Origin: UBA2231 sp964415175
Lineage (GTDB): Bacteria; Elusimicrobiota; Elusimicrobia; Elusimicrobiales; UBA9959
Reading direction: 5' to 3'
Assembly (NCBI GenBank): GCA_964415175.1
Contig: CAYPYG010000012.1
Span: forward strand, 1-64,000
Length of the DNA stretch: 64,000 nucleotides
This document shows, piece by piece, positions 17,323 to 27,452 of this stretch. Position 1 is the first letter of the stretch; each line of letters opens with the position of its first letter. Made by a program: the position numbers and the translations under genes. Under the pieces are notes generated by a model. The model saw only the letters and a list, made by a program, of their open reading frames with translations, had not been told where the DNA came from and ran no database searches.

Positions 17323-17356
17323 GGCGCCGGGGTTAAGCCGCGCCGGCGCCTTTTTT
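17323..17356 (+). terminator. GC stem with T-run in the gsk divergent region
   Basis: GGCGCCGG pairs with CCGGCGCC and T6 follows, a good terminator on the plus strand, yet no plus-strand gene lies directly upstream. It is nested inside a wider inverted repeat (17306-17364). It may block antisense transcription into 17370 or act as an attenuator. Confidence 0.45.
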
Positions 17357-17369
17357 GTATCATAGGCGG

Positions 17370-17957
17370 ATGGACCACGACCTTAAGCTGTTCTTCGGCT
17401 GGCTTTCCGTGGCCATGATGCTGCTTTCGCGCGCCGGCTATATCCGGGATATACTGCGCGGCCGGACGCGGCCCCACATGTTCTCCTGGTTCATCTGGGG
17501 GACCATCTCCGTGATAGGTTTCGCCGCGCAGGCGGCCGAGGGCGCCGGTCCTGGTTCCTGGGCCCGCGGCATCGGCGCCGCCACCTGTTTCCTGCTGGCC
17601 TGGGCCGGCTGGGCCGTGGGGGAGCGCGACATAAAGAGAGCGGACTGGGTCACCCTGGCCGTGGCCATGTCCTCGCTGCCGCTCTGGGCCCTTACCAAAA
17701 CCCCGTTCTGGTCGGTGCTGATAGTCTGCTTCATAGACACCATAGGGTATATTCCCACCGTGCGCAAGTCCTGGCACCGGCCGGGTACCGAGCAGGCGGT
17801 CAGCTACCTTTTATCGTGCCTGGCCGCCGGTTTTTCGCTCGGCGCGATAGTGGAATACACCCCGTCGACCTGGCTTTACCCGCTGGTATTGTTCTTCAGC
17901 AACGGGTCGATGTGGGCGCTGCTGTTGGCCCGCCGCCGCGCCGCGGCGCCGGCCTGA
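17370..17957 (+). CDS. Hypothetical multi-pass membrane protein
   Basis: A 195-residue protein with six or seven hydrophobic segments separated by short loops. The first loop, S-R-A-G-Y-I-R-D-I-L-R-G, and the later I-G-Y-I-P-T-V-R-K-S-W resemble the repeated turns of PQ-loop/SWEET-like proteins, but no diagnostic PQ pair is present. The start is the ATG six bases after a TATCAT hexamer, giving a leaderless mRNA; a TTG fifteen bases upstream is unlikely. It is divergent from gsk and close to the next gene. Function unknown. Confidence 0.6.
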   Translation: MDHDLKLFFGWLSVAMMLLSRAGYIRDILRGRTRPHMFSWFIWGTISVIGFAAQAAEGAGPGSWARGIGAATCFLLAWAGWAVGERDIKRADWVTLAVAMSSLPLWALTKTPFWSVLIVCFIDTIGYIPTVRKSWHRPGTEQAVSYLLSCLAAGFSLGAIVEYTPSTWLYPLVLFFSNGSMWALLLARRRAAAPA

Positions 17958-17979
17958 CGGGAAGGAACGGAGGTCGGGT

Positions 17980-18750
17980 ATGGATCCTGCGGACGAGCTG
18001 TTTATCGGCCTGGGCGGCCTGGCGCTGGGGGCGGTGCTGGCGGTTTTCGGCTATCTTAAGGAAAAAAAGGCCGCTTCTCTGGCTTCGGCCCCGCAGCGTC
18101 CCTGCTGCGGTCTGGAACCGGGCGTGCCGCAGGTGATAAGCGGGCGGGTCGAGGCTCCGCTCGAGCTCAAGGCCCCGGTCAGCGGCCGCTCCTGCGCCTT
18201 TTTCCTGGCCGAGATCGAAGTGGCGCGCTTCGTCCAGTCCGGGCGTTCCGGCGGGGTGCGCTGGACCCGGGCCGAGACCAGGCCCTACGGCTTCTTTTTC
18301 GTGGACGATTCTTTCGGCCGCGCGCTGGTGTTCCCGACCCAGGGCAGCCTGGACCTCGTCAGGTCCCCGGAAAACGACGGGGCCCTTTTCCCGACCGAGG
18401 GGGACAGGCGGACCACTGAGAGCGTCATATTGCAGGGGGAGACGGTCACGGTCCTCGGCTCTCCGCGGCCGCTTTCCTCTTTCCTGGACTATCTCAGGTC
18501 CACGCCGGAGGTCTCGCTGCCGGCCGAGGGCCTGGAGCGGCTGATGGAACTTTCCAGGGACGGGGCGGCTTTGTCCTGCTTCTTCGGCGAAGGCGTCTCC
18601 GTGGTCACGGACCAGCCCCTCTCCGAGTACGTTTCCTCCAGGAGAGGCTCCGCTTCTTCCTATATATGGAGCGGGGTGGCCCTGGTCCTGCTCTCGGCCT
18701 GGTTCTTCATCCGGCCTTTCTTCTTCGCCGCCCAAAGGACCGTCCAGTAA
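17980..18750 (+). CDS. Membrane protein with GIDE-like domain
   Basis: A 256-residue protein with a hydrophobic segment at each end (about 7-25 and 228-250) and a soluble beta-rich domain between. The segment V-I-S-G-R-V-E-A-P-L-E-L-K-A-P-V-S-G-R-S-C resembles the GIDE domain also found in mitochondrial E3 ligases such as MUL1. The bacterial function of this fold is not established. It follows the previous membrane gene by 22 bases with GGAACGGAGG as a ribosome-binding site, so the two probably form an operon. Confidence 0.5.
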   Translation: MDPADELFIGLGGLALGAVLAVFGYLKEKKAASLASAPQRPCCGLEPGVPQVISGRVEAPLELKAPVSGRSCAFFLAEIEVARFVQSGRSGGVRWTRAETRPYGFFFVDDSFGRALVFPTQGSLDLVRSPENDGALFPTEGDRRTTESVILQGETVTVLGSPRPLSSFLDYLRSTPEVSLPAEGLERLMELSRDGAALSCFFGEGVSVVTDQPLSEYVSSRRGSASSYIWSGVALVLLSAWFFIRPFFFAAQRTVQ

Positions 18751-18767
18751 AAAGGCCTTTAGACCTA

Positions 18768-18794
18768 TTGACTAAAGTCAGTAAAAAATATGCT
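18768..18794 (+). promoter_or_regulatory. Promoter of the trypsin-like protease gene
   Basis: TTGACT and TATGCT separated by 15 bases. The -35 overlaps a palindrome, TGACT-AA-AGTCA (18769-18780), that could be an operator. Confidence 0.5.
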
Positions 18795-18847
18795 ATGCTT
18801 CCCTAAAGGTCCCGCGGGGGTCCTGAGACAAGCGTAAGGAGATGCGT

Positions 18848-19669
18848 ATGCTTAAAGCGTTGGCAATAGCGTTCTTCGTTCCCTCGGTCGCGGTCGCGGC
18901 CGAACTTCCCGACCTCAGCGCCGTCCGCGGCGTTGACCTCCCGGCCCTGACCGAAGCGGTCGAGCTGCCGGTCCCCGGCTCCTTCGTCGGCGGCAAGATC
19001 GTCGGCGGCGTCGAGGCCCAGAAGGGCGAGTTCCCCTTCATCGTCTCCCTGCGCAGTTCCTGGGGCAGCCACTTCTGCGGCGGCTCGCTGATCAAGAAGA
19101 ACTGGGTCCTGACCGCGGCGCATTGCGTCGAGGGCGGCTACCTCAAGGGCATCAGCATCGGCCTGCACAGCCAGTACGACACCGCGGGCGTGGAGAAGTT
19201 CACCCCCGTCCAGATCATCACCCATCCCGGCTGGGACAGCAATACCATGGTCAACGACTTCGCCCTGGTCAAGCTCTCCGGAGATTCGACCTACGCGCCG
19301 ATAAAGCTCAATTCCCGCGAGGTCGCCGGCAGCGTGGACTTCGTCACCGCCGGCTGGGGCACCACCAGCGAGAGCGGCAGCCTGGCCACGAACCTGATGA
19401 AGGTCACGGTCCCGTTCATCGACCAGGCCTCCTGCGACGCGGCCTACCCGGGCCAGGTCTCCGAGAGCATGATCTGCGCCGGCTTCAAGGAAGGCGGCAA
19501 GGATTCCTGCCAGGGCGACAGCGGCGGCCCGCTGATGATGGGCTCCGGCTCGTCCCGCGTGCTGGCCGGCGTCGTCAGCTGGGGTTACGGCTGCGCCCGC
19601 CCCAATCAGCCCGGCGTCTACGCCAAGGTCAATTACGCGCTCAGCTGGATAGAGTCCAACACGAAGTAA
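18848..19669 (+). CDS. Secreted trypsin-like serine protease (S1)
   Basis: A 273-residue secreted zymogen: signal peptide (about 1-18), a short propeptide, then the classic activation site K-I-V-G-G. The catalytic triad is complete: His in L-T-A-A-H-C, Asp in N-D-F-A-L-V-K-L, Ser in C-Q-G-D-S-G-G-P. The Asp six residues before the active serine (K-D-S-C-Q-G-D-S) marks trypsin-like cleavage after Arg or Lys. Disulfide-forming cysteines are conserved. The start is the second ATG, which has the right spacing from AAGGAG; the first ATG abuts that site. A single gene with a strong promoter and terminator. Confidence 0.92.
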   Translation: MLKALAIAFFVPSVAVAAELPDLSAVRGVDLPALTEAVELPVPGSFVGGKIVGGVEAQKGEFPFIVSLRSSWGSHFCGGSLIKKNWVLTAAHCVEGGYLKGISIGLHSQYDTAGVEKFTPVQIITHPGWDSNTMVNDFALVKLSGDSTYAPIKLNSREVAGSVDFVTAGWGTTSESGSLATNLMKVTVPFIDQASCDAAYPGQVSESMICAGFKEGGKDSCQGDSGGPLMMGSGSSRVLAGVVSWGYGCARPNQPGVYAKVNYALSWIESNTK

Positions 19670-19693
19670 GGACCCGTCCGAGCGAGACGACCG

Positions 19694-19724
19694 CCGGCCC
19701 GCCTCACCGCGGGCCGGTCTTTTT
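19694..19724 (+). terminator. Rho-independent terminator
   Basis: CCGGCCCGC pairs with GCGGGCCGG around CTCACC, followed by TCTTTTT. It ends the protease gene. Confidence 0.85.
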
Positions 19725-19761
19725 GGTAATATTGCCGGTATCCGCCGGACGGAGGGGAGAC

Positions 19762-20109
19762 ATGAGCGAAGAGATAACTTTGAAGTCGGGGCTTAAATAC
19801 AAGGACCTGGAGGAAGGAGGCGGGCCGGCCGCGGTCAGCGGCAGGACCGTCACGGTGCATTATACCGGGACACTGGCCAACGGCAGGAAATTCGACAGTT
19901 CCAGGGACCGGGACGAGCCTTTCGAGTTCAGGCTCGGCGCCGGCATGGTGATAAAAGGCTGGGACGAGGGAGTGGCGGGAATGCGCATAGGCGGCCGCCG
20001 CCTGCTGGTGATCCCGCCGGCCCTGGGTTACGGCCAGCGCGGCGCCGGCGCCGTCATACCTCCCGGGGCCACGCTTTATTTCGAAGTGGAACTGCTGAAA
20101 GTGGATTGA
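19762..20109 (+). CDS. FKBP-type peptidyl-prolyl isomerase
   Basis: A 115-residue single-domain FKBP that speeds proline cis-trans isomerisation during protein folding. Family motifs are V-H-Y-T-G-T-L-A-N-G-R-K-F-D-S-S near the start, V-I-K-G-W-D-E-G-V in the middle, and I-P-P-A-L-G-Y-G-Q-R-G with a closing L-Y-F-E-V-E-L-L. There is no signal peptide, so it is cytoplasmic. GGAGGGG precedes the ATG. The next gene starts nine bases downstream. Confidence 0.92.
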   Translation: MSEEITLKSGLKYKDLEEGGGPAAVSGRTVTVHYTGTLANGRKFDSSRDRDEPFEFRLGAGMVIKGWDEGVAGMRIGGRRLLVIPPALGYGQRGAGAVIPPGATLYFEVELLKVD

Positions 20110-20118
20110 GGAGGGGGC

Positions 20119-20772
20119 ATGCCCGTACTGCTTGACGATATCGAGGCCAGGGTCCTGGGTTCGCTGGCCGAGAAAGCCCTTACGGTGAGGGAACAGTATC
20201 CGCTGACTTTCAACTCCCTGCTCGCGGCCTGCAACCAGAAGAGCAGCCGCGAGCCGGTGATGAACCTGGACCTGGGCTCGCTGGGCCGCGCGGTGCAGTC
20301 GCTGATAGACAAGGGGCTGGCCGAGCGCGTGCAGGCGCCGGGCGACCGGGTGCCCAAATTCCGCCACCGCATAAGCGCCCTGCTCGGCACCGACGATCCC
20401 AAGCTCACCGGGCTGTTCATCGTCCTGCTGCTGCGGGGCTTCCAGACCCCCGGCGAGATAAAGGGCCGCAGCGAGCGGCTCTGCTCGTTCGAAAGCACCG
20501 CCGAGGTGGAAGGCCTGCTGCGGGAACTTTCCGCCAGGCCCGAGCCGCTGGTCGCGCGACTGCCCAGGCAGGCCGGCCAGAAGGAGACCCGGTACCGCCA
20601 CCTTTTCTCCTCCCCGGCCTCCGCGGCCGGCCCGGAGCCGGAGGCGGGGCCGGCGGCGACGGCGGCGGAGCCCGCCGCCGCGGACGACAGGCTGGCCGCT
20701 CTCGAGCGGAGGGTGGAGGCGCTGGAGGCGGCGCTTAAAGAACTGAAAGAAGGCCCGGCCGGCCGGACCTGA
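20119..20772 (+). CDS. YceH-family (DUF480) winged-helix protein
   Basis: A 217-residue cytoplasmic protein. Residues 1-170 match the DUF480/YceH family: L-G-S-L-A-E-K-A, Y-P-L-T-F-N-S-L-L-A-A-C-N-Q-K-S-S-R-E-P, and a second winged-helix unit with L-L-L-R-G-F-Q-T-P-G-E-I. The C-terminal 45 residues are an Ala/Pro linker and a short coiled coil (D-D-R-L-A-A-L-E-R-R-V-E-A-L-E). The molecular role of the family is unknown. Co-transcribed with the FKBP gene. Confidence 0.85.
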   Translation: MPVLLDDIEARVLGSLAEKALTVREQYPLTFNSLLAACNQKSSREPVMNLDLGSLGRAVQSLIDKGLAERVQAPGDRVPKFRHRISALLGTDDPKLTGLFIVLLLRGFQTPGEIKGRSERLCSFESTAEVEGLLRELSARPEPLVARLPRQAGQKETRYRHLFSSPASAAGPEPEAGPAATAAEPAAADDRLAALERRVEALEAALKELKEGPAGRT

Positions 20773-20818
20773 GGGCGCGCCGGGGAACGGGCCCAGGGGG
20801 ACATGGGCAGTAAGTCCC

Positions 20819-20847
20819 TTGTCTTTTTTCCGCCCGCGGGCTACAAT
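20819..20847 (+). promoter_or_regulatory. Sigma-70-type promoter of the GreA-like gene
   Basis: TTGTCT and TACAAT with a 17-base spacer. Confidence 0.65.
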
Positions 20848-20897
20848 CTATCATGCCCCCGCGCCAGGGGCGCATTCGTTTTAGGGGGGGTATTCCG

Positions 20898-21401
20898 ATG
20901 AGCAGGGCATTCGTGAAGAACGAGGGCGAGAGCGCGCCTCTCGAACCGGTCGAGCGTCGTCCGAGCGGCCGGCCCAACTACGTCACGGCCGGCGGGCTCA
21001 GGGCGCTGGAGGTCAAAGTGGCCGGGCTCGCCCGTCGGCGCGACGAACTGATGGCCGAGCGGGGCGACGCGGAGAGGGCGCTTGAACTGAGGCAGGCCGA
21101 ACTGGACCTGCTCTATTACGAGGGCCAGGTCAAGCGCGCGATACTCGTGGACAACCGCGGCGCCTCTTTCCCGGACGTGCGCTTCGGCGCGCGCGTAAAG
21201 GTGAGGGAAGAGAACGGGACGCTGTCGGATTACGGCATAGTCGGCGAGGACGAGGCCGACGCCCCGGCGGGCCTGATAAACTGGGCTTCGCCGCTGGCCG
21301 CGGCGCTGCTGGGCTCGAAGGCCGGCGACAGGGTCACCTGGAAGCGCCGCGCCGGGGCCGTGACGCTGGAAGTGGTTTCGGTGGGGTATCCCGGGGACTG
21401 A
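20898..21401 (+). CDS. GreA/GreB-like transcription factor
   Basis: A 167-residue protein with a short N-terminal extension, a coiled-coil-like helix pair (about 30-80) and a C-terminal FKBP-like domain of the GreA/GreB family (about 85-165). The typical D-Y-G-I-V-G-E-D-E-A-D and the S-P-L-A-A-A-L-L-G-S-K-A-G-D segment are present. Members bind the RNA polymerase secondary channel; cleavage factors need two acidic residues at the coiled-coil tip, and here the tip around A-E-R-G-D-A-E may supply them. It could instead act like Rnk or a non-cleaving paralogue. Confidence 0.75.
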   Translation: MSRAFVKNEGESAPLEPVERRPSGRPNYVTAGGLRALEVKVAGLARRRDELMAERGDAERALELRQAELDLLYYEGQVKRAILVDNRGASFPDVRFGARVKVREENGTLSDYGIVGEDEADAPAGLINWASPLAAALLGSKAGDRVTWKRRAGAVTLEVVSVGYPGD

Positions 21402-21403
21402 GC

Positions 21404-21820
21404 TTATTCGTCGAAGCCGCCGCGCCGCTCCCGCTTAAGGCCGGAGCGGCGCTTCTTTTCGTCCAGCCTGCGCAGCTTCGACCCGTAGCTCGGCCTGGTC
21501 GCGCGGCGTTTTTTAGGCGGGCGCAGGGCGGCCGCTATCAGCGAATCGAGCCTGGCGCGCGCCGCGCGGCGGTTCTGCTCCTGGTTGCGGTGCTCGCTGG
21601 CCTCGATGAGCACCTCTCCTTCGCCGGTGAGGCGCGAGCCCGCCAGCGCCTTGAGCCTCTCCGCCGCCCAATGCGGCAGGCCGGAGAGCGCCGGTGAGAA
21701 GCGCAGCTGCACGGCCGTGGCCACCTTGTTGACGTTCTGGCCGCCGTGCCCGCCGCTGCGTATGAAGCGTTCCTCGATGGAGCCCGGGTTCACCCGGAAA
21801 CCGCGCTTTCCGCCTTCCAT
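21404..21820 (-). CDS. arfB: Alternative ribosome-rescue factor ArfB (YaeJ/ICT1-like)
   Basis: A 138-residue peptidyl-tRNA hydrolase that frees stalled ribosomes. The catalytic G-G-Q is at residues 26-28 in R-S-G-G-H-G-G-Q-N-V-N-K, followed by the usual class I release-factor domain. The very basic C-terminal tail (from about 100; R-P-P-K-K-R-R-A, then L-R-R-L-D-E-K-K-R-R-S) is what ArfB inserts into the empty mRNA channel of the ribosome. There are no codon-recognition domains, consistent with ArfB rather than RF1/RF2. The start codon lies beside an AT-rich stretch shared with the divergent gene. Confidence 0.92.
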   Translation of the reverse strand: MEGGKRGFRVNPGSIEERFIRSGGHGGQNVNKVATAVQLRFSPALSGLPHWAAERLKALAGSRLTGEGEVLIEASEHRNQEQNRRAARARLDSLIAAALRPPKKRRATRPSYGSKLRRLDEKKRRSGLKRERRGGFDE

Positions 21821-21842
21821 GCCAAAATATTATCATATAGCC

Positions 21843-22133
21843 GTGGACATTGAGAGGGCCTTCAACCTGGCCGAGGCGGTCCTGTGGTTCGCGGCGGGGC
21901 TGACGCTGGCCGGGGCGCGGAACGGCGAGCCGTTCTCGCGGATGAAGGGCCTGACGGCCGCGGCGGCCGCGCTCTTCGTCCTGTTCGGTCTCAGCGACCT
22001 GGCCGAACTGCGGACCGGGGCCTGGTGGGCGCCGGCCTGGCTGCTGGCCTGGAAGACCGCGAACGGCCTGGCGCTGCTTTTCTGCTCGTGGCGGATGTGC
22101 CGCCTTTTAAAAAGAGGACGGGAGGGAAAATGA
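21843..22133 (+). CDS. Small hydrophobic membrane protein
   Basis: A 96-residue protein with three hydrophobic segments and a basic C-terminus. No family recognised. The GTG start is proposed because a TATCAT hexamer (21831-21836) ends exactly six bases before it, the spacing seen at other leaderless genes here; an ATG at 21819 overlapping the arfB start codon is the alternative. The next gene overlaps by four bases (ATGA), so the two and probably the lipocalin gene form an operon. Confidence 0.5.
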   Translation: MDIERAFNLAEAVLWFAAGLTLAGARNGEPFSRMKGLTAAAAALFVLFGLSDLAELRTGAWWAPAWLLAWKTANGLALLFCSWRMCRLLKRGREGK

Positions 22134-22462
22134 TCAAGGACACTCTGGCGAGGATAGAATCCGCGATAGCGAAGATCGAGGCCGGGAACTCGAAGAACAA
22201 GGCGGAGCTGGTGGCGCTGCTCAACAAGCTCAAGTCGGAGCTCGCCTCGCTCCCCCCGGAACGCATCGAGGAGGCCCGCAGCATAGGTCATTTCACCGAG
22301 GCCGCCGCCCACGAGGCCACCCGCGAAAAGTCCAGCGAGCGGCTCAGGGAACTTTCGATAGAGGGAGCGGAGCAGGCCGTGAAGGGCTTCGAGGCCACCC
22401 ATCCGACGCTGGTCGGCGTCGTCAATGAGATCTGCCTGATACTGGCCAGGATGGGGATATGA
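22130..22462 (+). CDS. DUF4404-like helical protein
   Basis: A 110-residue soluble protein, all helical, starting at an ATG overlapping the previous stop and preceded by GGAGGG. Its C-terminal end, V-K-G-F-E-A-T-H-P-T-L, then N-E-I-C-L-I-L-A-R-M-G-I, matches the closing pattern of the DUF4404 family. Function unknown. It overlaps the lipocalin gene by four bases. Confidence 0.6.
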   Translation: MIKDTLARIESAIAKIEAGNSKNKAELVALLNKLKSELASLPPERIEEARSIGHFTEAAAHEATREKSSERLRELSIEGAEQAVKGFEATHPTLVGVVNEICLILARMGI

Positions 22463-22968
22463 GGCGGCTCCTGGCCGCGCTGGCCCTGGCGCTCTGCGGC
22501 TGCGCGGTGAAGGTCCCGGAAGGGATAAAGCCCGTCGAGGGCTTCGAGCTGGACCGTTATCTCGGCGAATGGTACGAGATAGCCCGGCTGGACCACCGGT
22601 TCGAGCGCGGCCTGTCGAAGGTCACGGCCGAGTATTCCATGCGCGCCGACGGCGGCGTGCGCGTGCTCAACCGCGGCTATTCCGCGGAGAAGGGCGGCTG
22701 GAAGGAGGCCGAAGGGCGGGCCTATTTCACCGGCGACCCGTCCGTCGGCGGCCTGAAGGTCTCTTTCTTCGGCCCTTTTTACGGCGGCTACAATATCATA
22801 GAACTGGACCGGGAGAATTACGCCTGGGCCCTGGTCTGCGGCCCGGACCGCTCCTATCTCTGGATACTCGCCCGGACCCCGGAGCTGGCCCCGGAGACGC
22901 TGGAAAAGCTCAAGGCCCGCGCCGCGGAGCTGGGCTTTCCCGTCCCGGAGCTGATCTTTCCGGGCTGA
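22459..22968 (+). CDS. blc: Bacterial lipocalin (Blc-like outer-membrane lipoprotein)
   Basis: A 169-residue lipoprotein with a type II signal peptide ending in the lipobox A-L-C-G-C (lipidated Cys near residue 15). The lipocalin signature Y-L-G-E-W-Y-E-I-A-R-L-D-H-R-F-E-R-G lies at about 36-53, and Y-L-W-I-L-A-R-T-P marks the late strand. Blc proteins bind lysophospholipids or fatty acids at the outer membrane under envelope stress. Last gene of an overlapping three-gene operon. Confidence 0.9.
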   Translation: MRRLLAALALALCGCAVKVPEGIKPVEGFELDRYLGEWYEIARLDHRFERGLSKVTAEYSMRADGGVRVLNRGYSAEKGGWKEAEGRAYFTGDPSVGGLKVSFFGPFYGGYNIIELDRENYAWALVCGPDRSYLWILARTPELAPETLEKLKARAAELGFPVPELIFPG

Positions 22969-22977
22969 GGTCCGGCG

Positions 22978-23017
22978 CAAAAAAAAAGACGGCCGGGGAG
23001 ACCCGGCCGTCTTTTTT
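22978..23017. terminator. Bidirectional Rho-independent terminator
   Basis: GACGGCCGGG pairs with CCCGGCCGTC around GAGA, flanked by a long A-run and T6. It serves both the lipocalin operon and the convergent gene at 23034. Confidence 0.88.
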
Positions 23018-23033
23018 CCGGAGGCGCGCGTCC

Positions 23034-23351
23034 TTATTTGAGCGCGGCTTTGCCGATATGCTTCCAGGCGTCCTTCAGTTCTCCCTTCATGCGCCTGAGC
23101 TCGGAGGCGCTGGCCTGTCCCACGCGCTCGTAGCGGCGGGTCACGTCGTCTACGACCTTCTCGTAGGTCTCTTTGTTGAGTTCCTTGAGCTTTTCGGCCT
23201 TCTCCAGCACTTCGCCCTTCATCTTCAGCGTCCAGCCGGCGATGAGCTTGCGGTTCTTCTCGCCGCGCTTGCCGGTGAGAAAGTAGGCGCCGAGCGCGGC
23301 CAGGGCCGCTATGCCCACTCCGGTGGTTATAGCTTTGGTCGATCTTTTCAT
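23034..23351 (-). CDS. Small membrane-anchored helical protein (YtxH-like)
   Basis: A 105-residue protein with one N-terminal membrane segment (about 8-26) followed by a basic G-K-R-G-E-K-N-R-K sequence and a long charged helix. This arrangement is typical of YtxH-domain proteins, which are membrane-tethered coiled coils of unclear function and often linked to stress. An AAGAGGGG sequence precedes the start. A single gene. Confidence 0.55.
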   Translation of the reverse strand: MKRSTKAITTGVGIAALAALGAYFLTGKRGEKNRKLIAGWTLKMKGEVLEKAEKLKELNKETYEKVVDDVTRRYERVGQASASELRRMKGELKDAWKHIGKAALK

Positions 23352-23446
23352 GTCAGTACCCCTCTTCTTTCCTTTTATCCTTTTCGCCGCGCAGGAATGG
23401 TACTAAATCGGCGCCGGGCCTGTCATCCCGCGTGCCGTTCAAAAGG

Positions 23447-23452
23447 TATAAT
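23447..23452 (+). promoter_or_regulatory. -10 element of nfeD (leaderless)
   Basis: TATAAT ending six bases before the ATG at 23459. No ribosome-binding site lies between, so transcription should begin at the start codon. Confidence 0.5.
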
Positions 23453-23458
23453 TACCGT

Positions 23459-24805
23459 ATGATGAAAAAGACGGCGTTCATACTGGCGGTATCGCTTTTC
23501 TCCCCGCTGCACGCGGCCCGGACCGGCGGGCCGGCCGCGGCGAAGGACTACAAGGTCTCTTCCGTGACCGTGGCCCCCTATTCCGGCCCGATAACCCCGG
23601 TGGCCGCGGAGTTCCTGGGCGACGCGGTGAGGCGCCTCAACGCCGAGGGCGGCGCCGACATGCTGGTCATAGCGCTCGACACGCCCGGCGGACTGGACGC
23701 CTCGATGCGCGAGATAATAAAGGAGATGCTGGCCTCGAAGAAACCGGTCGCCGTCTACGTTTCGCCGCAGGGCGCGCGCGCGGCCTCCGCCGGCGTCTTC
23801 ATCGCCATGGCCTCGCCGCTGGTGGCGATGGCGCCCGGCACCAATATCGGCGCGGCCCACCCGGTCATGCTGGGCTCCGTGCCCACGCCCGCCGATCTCC
23901 AGGACAAGGAAGGCAAAAAGAAGAAGAGCAGCCCTATGGAGGACAAGGTCCTCAACGACGCCTCCGCCTACATCAAGTCCATCACGCAGAAGACCGGCCG
24001 CAACGTGAAGTGGTCCGTGGACGCGGTCAAGAAGAGCGACTCCATCTCCGCCGAGGAGGCCGTCAAGGCCGGCGTGGCCGATTTCATGGCGAAGGACCTC
24101 GACGAACTTCTGGCGAAGGCCGACGGCTTCCGGGCCGGGGAGTTCGGGCGGCTGGCGGTGAAGAACCCTTCGATCTCCCGTTTCGAGCCGACCAGGCGGC
24201 AGACGTTCCTGGCCGCGGTCACCGATCCCAATATCGCGATGATACTCATGAGCCTGGGCGCCGCGGGCCTCTTCATCGAACTTTACAACCCGGGCCTGAT
24301 ACTGCCGGGCGTCGTCGGCGGCATCTCGATGCTGCTGGCTTTCTACTCGTTCCAGACGCTGTCGGCCAGTTTCGCCGGCGTGGCGCTGATCCTGCTGGCT
24401 TTCGTCTTCTTCGTCGCGGAGATAAAGGTGATGAGCTACGGCCTGCTCACCGTCGGCGGCGTCATTTCCATGACGCTGGGTTCGCTGATGCTGTTCAGGC
24501 AGCCGTCGCTGGGAGGTCTGTCGATATCCATGGAAACCATACTCGCCAACGTGATAGGCGTCGTCGCGGTGACCGCGCTGCTCGCCTGGATAGTGATAAA
24601 GGCCCAGATGCGCAAGGTCGTCACCGGCATAGAGAGCCTGGAGGGCAAAAAGGCGCTGGCCAAAACGGCGCTCGCGCCCAAGGGCAAGGTGCTGGTCGAA
24701 GGCGAGCTCTGGGACGCCAAACTGGCGTCCGGCTCCGCCGAAGCGGGGGCGGAACTGGTCGTGGAGAAGGTCGACGGCTTCCGCATAACGGTCCGCAGGC
24801 CCTGA
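23459..24805 (+). CDS. NfeD-type membrane serine protease
   Basis: A 448-residue protein of the long NfeD (NfeD1b/1510-N) type. After a signal peptide comes a ClpP-fold serine protease domain (about 35-225) with D-T-P-G-G-L-D-A-S and the nucleophile S110 in A-R-A-A-S-A-G-V. Four or five membrane segments follow (about 255-380), then a C-terminal OB-fold NfeD domain. Such proteases act on membrane proteins, often together with a stomatin/SPFH partner; no stomatin gene is adjacent here. Two ATGs are possible; the first is used. Confidence 0.87.
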   Translation: MMKKTAFILAVSLFSPLHAARTGGPAAAKDYKVSSVTVAPYSGPITPVAAEFLGDAVRRLNAEGGADMLVIALDTPGGLDASMREIIKEMLASKKPVAVYVSPQGARAASAGVFIAMASPLVAMAPGTNIGAAHPVMLGSVPTPADLQDKEGKKKKSSPMEDKVLNDASAYIKSITQKTGRNVKWSVDAVKKSDSISAEEAVKAGVADFMAKDLDELLAKADGFRAGEFGRLAVKNPSISRFEPTRRQTFLAAVTDPNIAMILMSLGAAGLFIELYNPGLILPGVVGGISMLLAFYSFQTLSASFAGVALILLAFVFFVAEIKVMSYGLLTVGGVISMTLGSLMLFRQPSLGGLSISMETILANVIGVVAVTALLAWIVIKAQMRKVVTGIESLEGKKALAKTALAPKGKVLVEGELWDAKLASGSAEAGAELVVEKVDGFRITVRRP

Positions 24806-24833
24806 CGCCTCCGACGGGGCGCGCGGGGGGAAA

Positions 24834-24863
24834 TTGAAAACCCCGCCCCCGTTGTGTCATAAT
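24834..24863 (+). promoter_or_regulatory. Candidate promoter of clpC
   Basis: TTGAAA and CATAAT with an 18-base spacer. A terminator-like hairpin lies between this promoter and the clpC start codon. Confidence 0.4.
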
Positions 24864-24879
24864 ATCATATAGATTCAAT

Positions 24880-24913
24880 CCCGGCCCCCTGTTCGCGGGG
24901 CGGCCGGGTTTTT
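24880..24913 (+). terminator. Terminator hairpin in the clpC leader
   Basis: CCCGGCC pairs with GGCCGGG, with an inner CCC/GGG extension, followed by T5. It may simply end nfeD transcripts; but if the promoter at 24834-24863 is real it would be an attenuator for clpC. Confidence 0.6.
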
Positions 24914-24950
24914 ACGGATTTCGCTTTTCATCCGACGAAGGAGACCGCCC

Positions 24951-27443
<2,493 letters not shown>

Positions 27444-27452
27444 CGCCGGCGG

